From assembly GCF_914767665.1 (NCBI RefSeq), contig NC_059501.1, positions 69,600,798-69,664,797 of the forward strand: a stretch of DNA of 64,000 nt. The letters run 5' to 3'. This document shows positions 22,090 through 33,515 of this stretch, in pieces. Within the stretch, counting starts at the first letter, position 1; every line of letters starts with the position of its first letter. The notes under the pieces are model-generated. The model ran no database searches. It was not told the DNA's origin and worked only from the letters and a program-made list of their open reading frames with translations. A program made the position numbers and the translations under genes. This DNA is from Harmonia axyridis. Lineage: Eukaryota; Arthropoda; Insecta; Coleoptera; Coccinellidae.

Positions 22090-23557
22090 ATACTTTTTTA
22101 GTACAAATTCAAAATTATATTTTTGAAACTAACGCCTACTACTGTCCTTTATCACTAGGCAACATAAATCAACAACACAAACTTGGCAAATTTGATATTA
22201 TAACAAATACACTGATACACAGATCAAACTTCATTTGATTAATTAATCACACGAATCATACATTAATGACAGACGTAATTCTGCATGTCAATACGATAGT
22301 TATCTCATCATTGGCGTTAATTGGACGTTTGGTGCATAGAGCCATGGCTGAATTGAATTTACAATCTTGATATTTGCGTGCGCGAAAAAGCCCTGCTATT
22401 TCTTTTTCAAATGCAGATGTTCGAGGAAAATAATTAGAAGGGTTTTTTCCGCACTGTGTGAAAAAGTGACTTTTTAGACTCAAAATCCGTGCGAAAAATG
22501 TATTGAAGGCGTAATTAAAAATTTATTGCTCTAAAATTTTCGCAATTTACGTTTTAGAATGAGTAATCGAATTAAAAAATTTCTACTTCCTAATTCCTAC
22601 TAAAAAATAAAAATTGCAGCCAAGAGGATATTAAAAATGGACAGATGAAGGATGTAAAATTAATATAATCTGTTAATGAAGTCGGAGGCACAAAACATTT
22701 TAACAGAAGATATTTGACTGAAATCTCTATAAATCAGAATCATGCCCACAATTCAAATTTCCAATGAATCTGTGGATTCTCGAGAGAAAAATACATAACA
22801 AGCGACAATAGCGACATGTTGCGTGCACCATTCGATGTTGATCGATGCTCATTGTTTGCTAAACCTTTAATTAAACTCAGAGCCGTACCAGATATTTCGT
22901 GGAATCGCATTTGACTTCGGGGATTGATGTCAGTAGCGTAACTAGAGGTTACTCACTTACTGAAAAAGCAAAATCTTCAATTTTTTTTTGATTTGTTAAT
23001 TGCCATTTTTTTATTTCTTTTAATCAATGGGGTGTTATGTTCCTAATAATTCCCCTTCTCGATACGCCTATAATTGATGTCATCCCTATATTGCATTATT
23101 TATATTGACGGTTTTTGTTGAAATGATTTATTTTTATGAGTTTTATCTTCAATCAGAAAACAAACTGATTAAAGCACTGACGTGGGGTAAGGGCTCTTAA
23201 GAACCCGCTCAAATATGCGCCTAATGCACCCTTGAAGACCACATAACTGTATATAGGTACCTATATATGATATGTGATTTATTATGATGTCATTGTTATC
23301 GGTTAGATTATTCACATGAATCAATATTCATGCCAAGTAACTATTTCATATATTTAGGTTCAACCTAGTTGGGTCTTCTACCTCGGAAATATTCGGTAAT
23401 TTTTCTATATTTTGTCCAATTTCTGATAACGCTATCCACAAGAAATTTTACGTGGTGCTTGAAATTGTTATTCTTCAATCTTTATTAAACGCAAAACCTC
23501 AAATCCGTCGCTATTCAGAACTAAATTTCAACTATTAGAGGTATAATACTCGTGTTA
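22090..23557. other. No recognisable gene
   Basis: AT-rich; no transposon protein, RNA gene or framed exon was found. The minus frame at 22256-22483 is open for 75 codons without recognisable motif. A 14-bp palindrome TATAGGTACCTATA is near 23250. Confidence 0.4.
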
Positions 23558-23890
23558 CATCTCACAGACAAACGAATCCGTGAAAATGTCTGCAGTTTTG
23601 ATACAATATAGTACTATCCGGGTAGAATATAGAAGTCCAAGTGTTGGAAGCTAACTATGAATGGAACGATATTAACCCACGAATTCTTGAATTACAATTT
23701 TTTTTTTATGAACTTTTTGAACTTCACACATACGAATGAATACTATCTAATAATATGATCGTTGGCAAAATAAATGAATAAATCAATCAAAAACAATATA
23801 ATAATGAGAGTAACATTCATAATAATAATAACACTACTATATTGTATCAAAACGGCAGACATTTTCACGGATTCGTTTGTCTGTGAGATG
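23558..23890. repeat. Inverted repeat, 56-bp arms, about 220-bp spacer
   Basis: CATCTCACAGACAAACGAAT at 23558 is mirrored by ATTCGTTTGTCTGTGAGATG ending at 23890. Pairing continues through TCCGTGAAAATGTCTGC and TTTTGATACAATATAGTA with few mismatches. The spacer is AT-rich with no coding potential. It looks like a small MITE, but no target duplication is visible. Confidence 0.75.
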
Positions 23891-26422
23891 CTATCATCAA
23901 TTTCGAGACATTCTGAGGAAAATGTCTTGGCACGCCATTGTCAGATTATCGAGATTTGTGAGAAACAAATCACATATCATATGTAAATGACATCAGTAGT
24001 GACCACAATTGTTATCCCTGAGGATATATGATTATGATTTACCCATTTTCCCCCATTACAGCTCGCGATGCCTGGTTATGAACATTTTGGCTAACATATT
24101 TGATATTATTGGACATCAGATATATGAAGATTCAGTTATTATGGTCTCTCTCAAAAAAATCTCACAATATGTAGTTTCTCGGTCATGTGAATTATTCTGA
24201 CGTCATCTTGTGGCATGAAAAGATGTATGGAAGATCTTGGATTTCGTATCTCATTTCATAGCCAATGTGGAGCAGTTTATAAAAAGTTATCGATGGCGGT
24301 GCCTAATATAACCAAGGAAGATCATTTCACAGTCGGGTTCTGGCCGCCGAACATCCAAATTCCATCCCAACCAGAAATGATTGCTCCCCGATTGATGAGC
24401 AAAAACCCCGAAAATTGCAAAAAATCCATTTTCAAAGCTCCATATCTCGAAAACTGTTCATTTTTGAGCTTTGTGGCTATGAACACTTCTGATCAGTTTA
24501 TCAAGAACTACAACATATCAAAAATTCAGCCAAATTCACGGAAAGCCATTTCCCATATAAAACGTGCGGGGTCCTTTAAACAAAGCACGAAATTATTTTA
24601 TTTTATACATATGTAGGTATACACGCGAATTCTCAACTCCGATCTATCGTCACTGAAATAATTAGTAGTTTTTACAATAATCTTTAAATTTTCTCTTGTT
24701 TTGGTTTATCATTTAGAAAGTTTTATTATTCATCTGAATACGAGATATTCTTTCAAATTAATTACAATCCAAGAAATGCCAAATTTAGTTATCGAAAAGG
24801 TTTTTTCCTTAGTTCAAGTTTTTACTCGTTAACTCGTGAAGCTCATGAGCACCCTGTACATTTTCAGTTCAAACCACAAACAGTCTTATAATACTACGTA
24901 TTTGCAGAATAGAAAATGAAAAAAGTTTCTCCGAGGAAACTCCTTTTGCCGAAATATTAACAAAAATTTGAGTCCCGTCACAACCATTTTTTATTAGAAT
25001 CTCATTAACCCAAGTTATGGTATATTGCTGATTGAATGCTCATAAAATATAATATATAATGATGCAATAATATACTGGGAGTGCCATTTGAAATAAGAAA
25101 ATTGTAGTCTGTTGCAGAGATCTGAAAATACTTTCGGGAGAAAGATAATTGTCTCAAACCCCAATATGAAAATTTTCAGTACAAAATTATGACTAGTTTT
25201 CCATAAACGTCATATAATACATCTCCGTGAATCAATCTGTATATTATAATATTATTTCCCCTTATTGCGTTGTTTCTCTTCTCGAAAATACTACTACGCA
25301 CGAGTAACGAAAAGAAAAAAATTATAATCGTTATCAGGCTCTCCTCAAATATTTGTTGATAAGTGCCGGCATCGATGGATGGAAGAAAACGAATTTCCAT
25401 CGGGAAACAAAGAGTGCGCAGTTTACCGTTCATTTCTGTAATGGCTTTCCCATCAAATCTCTCACGTTTGATGTAAATATTGGTGTTTGAAAAAGGATCA
25501 ATCATTATACTTAATAGGCTGAATCTGGCGATGAAATCCACACGTAATTTATGAATTCAATCATGAAAACGTCCAATGTTCCTAATACATTTTCCCAGCG
25601 GAATTTTGATGCTTTTTATCGATTGGAAGCTGAGATGGGGATTATTCATTTTTTTAAGAGGATGAAAAGTTCGGAGAATGGAATGAGGAAGTTATGTGAA
25701 AAACAATTTTGTGGTATAAGACGCTGTACTTTGTCGTAATATACATTATGAATTTTTATTGTTTGAATTCTAGAGAGGATCTAATGAGATTTTGATTGAA
25801 CATTGAATGTTGTTTCTTTCGTTTTTGAGGGCTCGTTCCTTGGTGAAATTTAGCTATATCGTTTTTACATGGGAAAAAAATAATCATGATTTGTTAGTCT
25901 TCTGAAACAAATAAAATCTTTCGAAAAACAGACTGATAAGTCCAAAACGGTAAAATAGTGCTTGTCAAATTGTCTTCGATTCTCTCTCAAGGCAGGATCA
26001 TGTTTATTCAGAACAAACTTATCTTATCAAATAACTATTATCCGACCCACTGTAACTTATGCTTCAACGTGTTAGGATTTTGCATTCTCTGCAACGAAGT
26101 TCAATAACTCACAAATCATTTACAACAAATTTCTCAGGACCGCCTTCGCAATACACATCATTGTAAGGCGAACCACCGTTGAAGAAATTCATCCCTTTCT
26201 CTTTACTCTCAAAACTTTGAGAAGGCGATAAAAGATCCTAACCGATCAATCAGAGAATCCCTCGACTACGAAGAATCTTCCAGCAGATTCAAGCGTCCAA
26301 AGCATACACCAAATCGTTTTCGATGAACGTCAGTGAATGGTCGCTGTATCCTTCCTAAAAGACTCTCGAAAGGTGATTCCCATATCTGCCAACTAACGCT
26401 TTTGAGATAGGAATAAAGAAGT
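23891..26422. other. No supported gene
   Basis: The 24215-24616 frame (133 residues) and 25176-25541 minus frame (121 residues) are the longest, but both lack domains and have compositions expected of AT-rich random sequence. The former includes an ATATCTCGAAAACTG stretch typical of arthropod dispersed repeats. No splice-framed exon was identified. Confidence 0.4.
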
Positions 26423-26876
26423 TTCTCTATTTCAGTATCGTAATGAGATCATTGCAGTTCTAAAAACAATGCTGTAATGAACTCATTACAGCATCGTTTT
26501 CAGTTATATTTTTCATTTTGTGGTTGACTCTACTGCCTTCCAATCCTATCAAATTTCAACAAACGTCAATAATTGTCAACATAATGTATAATTTGGATAA
26601 AGTGAAATGATATGCAGCATTATTCGCAATTTCCCTTAATTCAGGTGGTGTTAAATCGATTTCGTCACACATAATTCATGAATTTGATGCGTAATTTTAA
26701 ATCATTTAAAAATTCAAAACGTACGATTCAAATTCAACTTCCTTAATCTGTCAATTTTCGTAACATTCACATCAACACTCACTCCTTCGTCGCTCGTTTT
26801 CGAATTTCGCATTCATGTTGGAATAGGAGCCATTCTGCAACTTGTTTTAGAATATACTATTTTGACTCGTACCTAT
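26423..26876 (-). mobile_element. TTCTCTATTTCAGT family element, internally deleted copy
   Basis: Minus-strand copy of the family at 2889-3798. It begins TTCTCTATTTCAGT at 26423 and contains the two inverted CTCATTAC motifs. The MSDxIDLTP-like start is near 26670-26610 on the minus strand. It ends with AGAATATACTATT at 26876. Relative to the 41.2-kb copy it lacks the stretch containing the inner inverted terminus, so two outer parts have been joined near 26780. Confidence 0.7.
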
Positions 26877-26944
26877 ATTCCAAACAACAGGTTAGGTTTG
26901 GTGATTAAGAGTCCCACACAAATGTAACTTACTGGAAGCAATAA

Positions 26945-27990
26945 GCATATCCTGCAATGCGAATCTTCGTTCGGAAAACTGGACAAATTGGGATATTGAA
27001 TCAATTAAACTTAAAATACCTGTCAAAACCCTCAGATGTGATGCCAACTCTTACCTTCGATTTCGAAGCACCCTTTGGAACAGCAATTGACGACCGTCTT
27101 AGTACAATGAATTTCGTGAACCGAAAAGTCCTCCATGAGGTATACCGATGAATCAAAATCAGAAAAACGCAAAGGTATTGGAATATTTGGGCCTAAAACA
27201 AGGATCTCTAGATCCCTGGGAAGTAAGCCCTCTATCCTGCAAACCGAAACACTTGCTGTCTACACTTGTCCAAGTGTATATCACTACGGCCAGCCAGGCC
27301 ACGCTGATGTCCCTGGAATCATATAGCCGTAATACCATAAAGCAACTGGCCAGAAGCAATAAAGTAACTCTACTATGGTTACCGGGGCATAGTGATATTG
27401 AAGGAAATGAAAAAGCCGATGAACATGCAAAAAGGACATCAGAGTTGACACCTGTTGGTCCTCAGCCCTTCTATGGGCTTGGAAATACCAATACAAGGCT
27501 GGGGTCCAACAATGGGAGAGGGAAAATAGGAAAATCCTCTGGAGAAATATTTGCTCAGGCAAAGAAATTTGTGGTGCTTTCATCGACCTATACCAAAAAG
27601 CCCCTGAAGCTACCACGAGCTGAGCTTCGGGTAATGATGGGACTGTTGACAGGACACTATCGGTGCAGAAACCTTTTGTACTGTATGTTGAAGTAAGCAG
27701 ATAAGATCTGCAGACTCTGTGGAAAGGAGGTGGAAACAGCCGAACACATAGTGTGGAAATGCCAGAAGCTTACTGGCCTAAGAATCACTCACATGAGAAA
27801 GTTCTAAATACTCATGATGTAATAGCCAAGGTTCCTAAGGATGTCGTCGGTTTCGTTAACAGCATCGACGGCCTCCTTGGGTTTGTTTGAATATGTAGGA
27901 TTAAGAACAAAAGATCAATTTGTTCGCAGTTCCCAGTAGGCTAACAGAGCCGCAACGACCCTGATTCAGTGAAATAATAATAATAAAAGT
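26945..27990 (+). pseudogene. Non-LTR retrotransposon 3' end: RNase H domain and zinc-knuckle tail
   Basis: Three frames carry pieces of one polyprotein. First comes a linker with SKPSDVMPTLTFDFEAPF. RNase H motifs follow: YTDES (about 27140), a conserved glutamate in LQTET, and VTLLWLPGHSDIEGNEKADE (about 27370-27420). A C-terminal CRLCGKEVETAEHIVWKC cysteine/histidine cluster lies near 27715. RNase H degrades the RNA strand after reverse transcription. The element ends in AATAATAATAATAA at about 27980, as non-LTR elements do. The order fits the R1/Jockey-like lineage. The 5' part is missing, and frameshifts plus a stop at 27694 make it inactive. It abuts the TTCTCTATTTCAGT copy on its left. 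Confidence 0.85.
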
Positions 27991-28379
27991 CTCACACTGT
28001 TTGACCTTTCATGAAATAGTTCGTCGATGAGAGTTTTCCCCTGCTTCGACAAGATAAGGACTGATCTGTTTTAAGGGTTGCTTTCAGAAAAAATCAACCA
28101 AATATCAAGATGCAAGAAGCTAACACTGAAAACATATATTTCGAAATAGGCTTCAGCTTTGGATTCCACTTCTTTATTAGAGTCAAATTTTTTCCCTGGA
28201 GCATTCTTTAGGGATCGACAAAAAGCCACTAACCACTTGAGGCCAGATTTGGAAAATAAGCTAGACGATCAAGCAGTTGAAAGTGAAATTCGTTCAATTT
28301 GACCATAGTTTGATTTGTAATAAGGGTCATTTTGAATGATTCACGACACAGACATGATTTCTTTCATTTCTAGTGTGGG

Positions 28380-28515
28380 TCATTTTACCGATGATACACT
28401 CGTTTGATTTGTTTTTTTTTTTTTTTTTTTTGTATGGTTGGGTTGAAGATGGACTCGTTGTACGAGTGTATGTGGTGTTAATTGTTTGTAACATTTTATG
28501 GTGAATAAATTGAAT
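28380..28515 (+). repeat. Poly-T tract and TTGAA-type simple tail, possible non-LTR 3' end
   Basis: A run of about 22 T near 28410 is followed by about 70 bp of unique sequence and AATAAATTGAATTGAATTG. Short tandem tails of this kind commonly end non-LTR insertions. No coding part precedes it, so this is suggestive only. Confidence 0.3.
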
Positions 28516-28539
28516 TGAATTGTCTTAGTGAAAGAGAAT

Positions 28540-28960
28540 TTTGACGTTATTTCTCAATTTCTGTTGATGGTTTTACCTTTGGCAAGATAGTCAATAAACA
28601 ATATAACATGCACGTCCCATAATACAGGTGCCATAAACTTCCCAATTGATACTTGAGATTTTTATCGCTTTTGACGGCTTCCTCCAACTGCTTTGCACTC
28701 AGGTGATGTTCTCTTTGACTCTGGATTGGAGTGAAATATCCATGTTTCATCCACTTCTTCAAAGATTTTCATTTCTATCAAAGCTTTATCGTGGACAAAT
28801 ATTTACGCAAAATAGTGAATAAACTGCCTTCTGATATCTACAACTCCAATCCATTGCTTTCTCGTGCAACTCCATATTATGAGCGTTCAAAACCAATTCG
28901 TGGACTTTTTGAAACAACTGCAGAATTCTGCCACATCAGAGCGTTCAGTATCGCCGGTGG
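28540..28960 (-). pseudogene. Mariner transposase relic, second family
   Basis: On the minus strand mixed frames read VDETWIFHSNPESK, then GSRQKR, KSQVSIGKFMAPVLWDVH and FIDYLAKGKTIN, the mid-region of mariner transposases around the first catalytic aspartate (VDETW). Sequence upstream to about 28960 probably belongs to it but is too decayed to read. The second and third catalytic residues are not found. It differs in sequence from the relic at 15.9-16.9 kb, so it is a separate mariner lineage. Confidence 0.7.
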
Positions 28961-29069
28961 TTATTCGACCACTTTTAGTCAGCATATTACAATTCAACCG
29001 TTGTTGAAATTTGAGCAGAATCTGAACACTTATCAAGCTTTGTTGACATATTACTTTTTCCCATAAAAA

Positions 29070-30212
29070 TCAGTATGTTACCAATAGACAAACCTCAATT
29101 TTATTCATTTTTGAAACAACACCAAATATGCAGTCACTAAACCTTTAATATCTCGATCCATTCTTGATTTTAGGTTTTGACACGCATATTTTGAAGCAAG
29201 ATTCTCGAGTTCGAAATTTAGCACGAAATCGTGAAGGAAAACAAATCAGATCAATTAATCAAGAATAAACTCAAACAAGAGACAGAGACAGATTTATCAC
29301 AATTTTTAGATAGAATGAACTGAGAAAGGAATCTAAAATGCACTGAAATTTCAGTATTTCACGAACACATTGAAAAGATGATCCGACGAATGAGGAAAAA
29401 GGACAACACGTAAATGCTACTACATATAATAGAGTTGCAGATGTACGATAACTTTAACGATACAAGACTACGACGGCAACATAACAATACGATTTTATTG
29501 TCCGACCTTCAATCTCGCTCGTTAGTACCGAGTTTCTGTGTAGAATTTCCTCCGCAGAAAACGAGTAAATTTCATAGAATGTAGCTTCCTGCGGAATGGT
29601 CCCCCAATTATTTCTGTTCTGAAAATTGTTCATTTTCACAAGTTGGCGATTTCTGAACTTGGGCGACTCTTTGTCACATTTTAAGTATTATCAGCTCTCC
29701 ATCAAGTTAACGAGGACTTCCGGAAACATTTTAGGTAATTCATTTGAATTGAATAACTTCACATAACAATAATTTCAGTTGCCTTAAATTTACACTTCAA
29801 ATGTTTGTTGCACGATTGAACGACTTTTGTTAGTTACCAGGTTTGTTGCTAGATGGGTAGATTATTTTTACTGGTTGCTAAGATGAAAAAAACAGTAAGT
29901 GAATCACTTACCGTTCATTTATTTCGAGTTTTTTTAATTTGTGTCCATTGTATAATTGTAATCAAACACAAACACCATCAAAGGTAATTACGAATGCAGA
30001 ACAGAAAAATTAGCCTTAGAGATATAGAGGAGAGTTGGTGTTATTTATGGTACACACTATACAGGGTCAGTCTTTGACTTGTACGGGGTTTTTCACCATA
30101 ATTTGACCCCCCCTTTAACTTTGTTACTAAAAGAGGTACCAAAAATGTTTTCTACAAAAGTTTCACAAAACGAAATATATACAGAGTGGGCAACATATTG
30201 ATAGCAACTTCA
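29070..30212. other. No supported gene; dispersed-repeat fragment near 30010-30190
   Basis: Mostly AT-rich without coding motifs. TTAGAGATATAGAGGAGAGTT at about 30015, followed by a TATACAGGG-type stretch, also occurs at 51503 and 51650, so the right end holds a dispersed repeat. Confidence 0.4.
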
Positions 30213-30590
30213 TTTTTTCAAATGGAACACCCTGTATATTTCTCTATATTTGACTAGCTCTTTTTCTCCTGATTTCAAATATATAACATATGTTTCGCCT
30301 ATCTCTCTTATTCTGAGTACCACAGAGTTTCAAATTTTAAGAACCACCTGGCATGCAAGCTGGCAGTTTTCACGTGGTAGGCTGCGATAACTCAAAAAAG
30401 AGCATTTTGAGTTATCGCAGCCTACCACTTGAAAACTGATTACTGAGCATGCCAGGTGGTTCTTAAAATTTGAAACTCTGTGGTACTCAGAATAAGAGAG
30501 ATAGGCCAAACATATGTTAAATATTTGAAATCAGGGGAAAAAGAGATAGTCAAATATAGAAAATTATACAGGATGTTCCATTTGAAAAAA
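30213..30590. mobile_element. Fold-back MITE, about 185-bp arms
   Basis: TTTTTTCAAATGGAACACCC at 30213 is mirrored at 30590, and the arms pair almost without break to a 7-bp loop at about 30398. Inner arms include GGCTGCGATAACTCAAAA and its complement, and ACCACCTGGCATGC mirrored near 30450. No protein is encoded. The open minus frame across it is a by-product of the inverted arms. It ends exactly where a reverse transcriptase fragment begins. Confidence 0.9.
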
Positions 30591-30594
30591 ATCG

Positions 30595-31336
30595 GTGTGT
30601 ATGGGTGTGCCTCAGGGGTCCATATTGGGGCCGATTCTCTTTTTGCTATATATAAATAGATTTGGAGCCAGTATACTCCACGATTTCGTTGCGTATACGG
30701 ACGATATATCCTTTTTAAAGTCTTCGACAAATGCGTTATTATTGAAAGAAGAAATCGAGAAACTATTGTACGCCGGTTGCAGGTTTTTCAACAACCACGA
30801 TCTATATTTCAATGCTAAGAAAACCCAAATAATTTGTTTTCATAACTATAAACAACAATCTGTTGAGTTACAACTTGATTTCGGTGATACACTCTTGTCC
30901 AATATGAATACGGTGAAGTTTCTTGGTGTTGAATTTGATGAACACGTCAACTGGGTGTCGCACTGTGGGGGTCTGGCTTCGAAGTTGCACTCTTACTATT
31001 ACATGTTTAGAAACTTAAGGGCGGTGCTGGATGTTGGCCAGCTAGTGAGTATCTATTATGCACAAGTGGAATCTCGATCCTCGATATGGAATCTGCTTGT
31101 TGGGCATCTCAACCAGATCAAAAGATATATTTGTTGCACAGAAGGCAATTTTGAGGTGCATTTTTAACATCCCTGAAAGAGAAACCTGCACACTGGCTTT
31201 TAGGTCCGGCAATATTTTGACGCTTGCCAGTTTATATATTTTTGAAATTTCGTGTTATATTTATTGCAATATAAGCTCTTTCAAACGTAATGAAGAGATT
31301 CATCTAAGCAACATAATTTTCACTTCCTATCTTTGA
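30595..31336 (+). pseudogene. Non-LTR reverse transcriptase fragment
   Basis: Starts inside the palm domain with GVPQGSILGPILFLLYIN, followed by the catalytic box YTDD (usually FADD/YADD; aspartates kept). KTQIICF and NTVKFLGVEFDEHVNW (thumb) follow. A frame change near 31060 moves the thumb's continuation (YGICLLGISTRSKDIFVAQK) to the next frame, ending at 31336. The enzyme copies RNA into DNA at the target site. The 5' half (endonuclease, fingers) is absent because the fold-back lies there. Probably CR1/Jockey-like. Confidence 0.88.
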
Positions 31337-31625
31337 AACGGTAATTAATTCCTATGATACATTTTGAATATTATTTAAACCATAAACATTACTGAAAAAA
31401 ACGTTTTAGAGGTTTCGAATATATCGAACAGAAACCAAGATATAGCAAAATAATTGAAACAATCGTTTTTCAGAAACGCCCTGTAACTTGAGAACGAATC
31501 ATGATATAAATGATCTGCTTTCTGTTATCTCATTATTTCGAGAAAAGAAATCGGAGATTGAAGATTTTTTCTCTAAGTCATACAGTTTTCGATATGCTTT
31601 CAGTGAGCATCGAATTTGTACAAAG
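31337..31625 (+). repeat. Dispersed repeat D, copy 1
   Basis: Matches copies at 51830-52125 and 63255-63510. Shared landmarks are AACCAAGATATAGC, CAGAAACGCCCTGTAA-type, TATCTCATTATTTCGA and a final TTCTCGAGATGCTTTTAG-like stretch. No coding potential. It follows directly after the reverse transcriptase fragment. Confidence 0.6.
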
Positions 31626-32287
31626 AAAAAGGAACCCGTTGAAGTATTACATCATTGAAAAAGGTTATAAAGCAATAGCTAAATAAGAGTCCGGTAACAA
31701 ACTTGAGTTGAAAAAAAAAAACTTCCGTTGGAATTCAACGCCCAGAAGTTGGCTTTTCAATTTCAGGATAAACTCCAAGTAGATAGCCGGATTTTACCTT
31801 TCAGTTGAGGTGAAACCAAAAAAAAATCCATAAATTATTTTGTCCATTCTTCGGAAAGATGAGGTACGTCGCTCCTGAAAAATTACTCAGGGGGGATGAA
31901 AGAACGTCCATAAAACAAGCAAGTCCTTTCGTTGATCCTGAATATTCATCATTCGCTTTCCAAATCCTGTTTTAATTAATTCGTTTCTATAGCGGTAACT
32001 TTTTTTACGATAGCGGATCTCGTTTTAAAATACTCGGAAAAAGTATAACGGAAAAGTAATTAAAACTGCGGCGGTCAATTGAAGTTTTCTGATTTCGAAT
32101 TGACGTTTGAGTCACTCTAATTATGCCTTCGTTATGAACTGAACTCCAACGAATTTTTTATTTCTTATAATTGATCAAATTGGAAAAAAATCTATCCAAA
32201 CAGCCATTGAAGTTCATATTATATTCAGTTTGATGGAAATGTGGTTGAACTTGATCGAATCTCTTCATGTTAATAGAGAGCCTTCTT
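31626..32287. other. No recognisable gene
   Basis: AT-rich, without motifs I can assign. Several TAATTA/TTAATT sites near 31970-32060 might be regulatory, but nothing decides this. Confidence 0.35.
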
Positions 32288-32610
32288 CTTCATGTACCGT
32301 CTCCATTTCGGAGGTTGGCTATCATCATTGCTATTTTAACCTTGGAAGCTACGGTTTTGAAGAGGTCGGCTGATGTGGCGTTAAACCATTTTCGCAGGTT
32401 CGCAATCCAGGATATTCTTCTTCTTCTAACAGATCTTGTTATCACAATTTTTCCTTGGATTATGAATTGAAGAAACTCATATTTTGAGCCTGTCATGATG
32501 TGGCCGAGATTTTGCGATTTCCTTTTTTTCACTTCCAGCAGTATCTCCACACCCTTGTGCATTCTTGTCAAAACTTCCACATTGATCACATGAGGGCCAG
32601 ATGATGTCAA
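32288..32610 (-). pseudogene. C-terminal fragment of an RTE-like non-LTR retrotransposon
   Basis: A 106-residue open frame includes NVEVLTRMHKGVEILLEVKK, KSQNLGHIMTG, LQFIIQGKIV, RRRRISWIANLRKWFN and a final MIANLRNGDGT. This is the well-known C-terminus of arthropod retrotransposon polyproteins often annotated as endonuclease/reverse transcriptase. The frame is still open to its natural end, but the upstream polymerase is missing: a DD41D element begins at 32628, 18 bp from the start. The 3' tail reads GAAGAAGAAG on the minus strand. Confidence 0.82.
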
Positions 32611-32627
32611 TGTTTCGACATTATATA

Positions 32628-33513
32628 AAGGGTGTTTTTTTAGAGCTATAGAACTTTAAATTGCAATAAAAAAACGATGGATTATTCGATTGACATGAAT
32701 TTTATTTATCCGCAAGATTACATTTTAAATATGATTTCTGGCATATGACCGTCACGGCTGGCTCGGATGTAGTCCAATCTGGACGTCCAATTTTTGATGA
32801 CTTTTTCCAACATTTGTGGCCGTATATCGGCAATAACACGGCGAATATTGTCTTCCAAATGGTCAAGGGTTTGTGGCTTATCCGCATAGACCGATGACTT
32901 TACATTGCCCCACAGAAAGTAGTCTAGCGGTGTTGAAGCACAAGATCTTGGAGGCCAATTCACGAGTCCAAAACGTGAAATTAGGTGGTCAACAAACGTG
33001 TCTTTCAATAAATCGATTGTAGCACGAGCTGTGTGACATGTTGCGCCGTCTTGTTGGAACCACAGCTCCTGGACATCATTGTTGTTCAATTCAGGAATGA
33101 AAAAGTTAGTTATCATGGCTCTATACCGATCACCATTGACTGTAACGTTCTGGCCATCATCGTTTTTGAAAAAGTACGGACCAATGATTCCACCAGCCTA
33201 TAAAGCGCACCAAACAGTCAGTTTTTCTGGATGTAACGGTGTTTCGACAAACACTTGAGGATTAGCTTCACTCCAAGTGAATCTTCATCGCTAAACAAAA
33301 TGAAATGGACGTAGTGCGCGATACGTATTCCGCACAGAACCATTATTTTCGAAATGAAATTGCACTATTTGCAAGCATTGTTCAGGCGTGAGTCTATTTA
33401 TGATGAATTGCCAAAGCAAACTGAGAATAAATCAGTTGACAGCTGTTAAATCGGTCGCCATCTTGAAGAGTAATGCCAACTTAAAGTTATATACCTCGAA
33501 AAAAAACACCCGT
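32628..33513 (-). mobile_element. Mariner-type DD41D element, copy 2, internally deleted
   Basis: TA flanks both ends (32626-32627 and 33514-33515). The minus strand starts ACGGGTGTTTTTTTTCGAGG. The N-terminal piece is joined to the core at the same ACGTCCATTT|TAGCGATGAA junction as the other copies. The core frame 33116-32718 is open for 132 residues, with QQDGATCHTARATIDLLKDT (second aspartate) and STPLDYFLWGNVKS (third). A further shift lies near 33290, where about 70 bp around the first aspartate region are lost. Not functional. Confidence 0.88.
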
Positions 33514-33515
33514 TA

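Noticed and set aside
22256..22483. 75-residue minus frame with balanced composition
   Set aside because: No motif, no splice framing; cannot be distinguished from chance.
24215..24616. 133-residue open frame
   Set aside because: No domain, no splice sites, low-complexity AT-rich composition and dispersed-repeat-like sequence inside.
32702..32887. Minus-strand frame similar to a plus-strand frame at 6386-6580
   Set aside because: Both are the same out-of-frame reading of the DD41D transposase.
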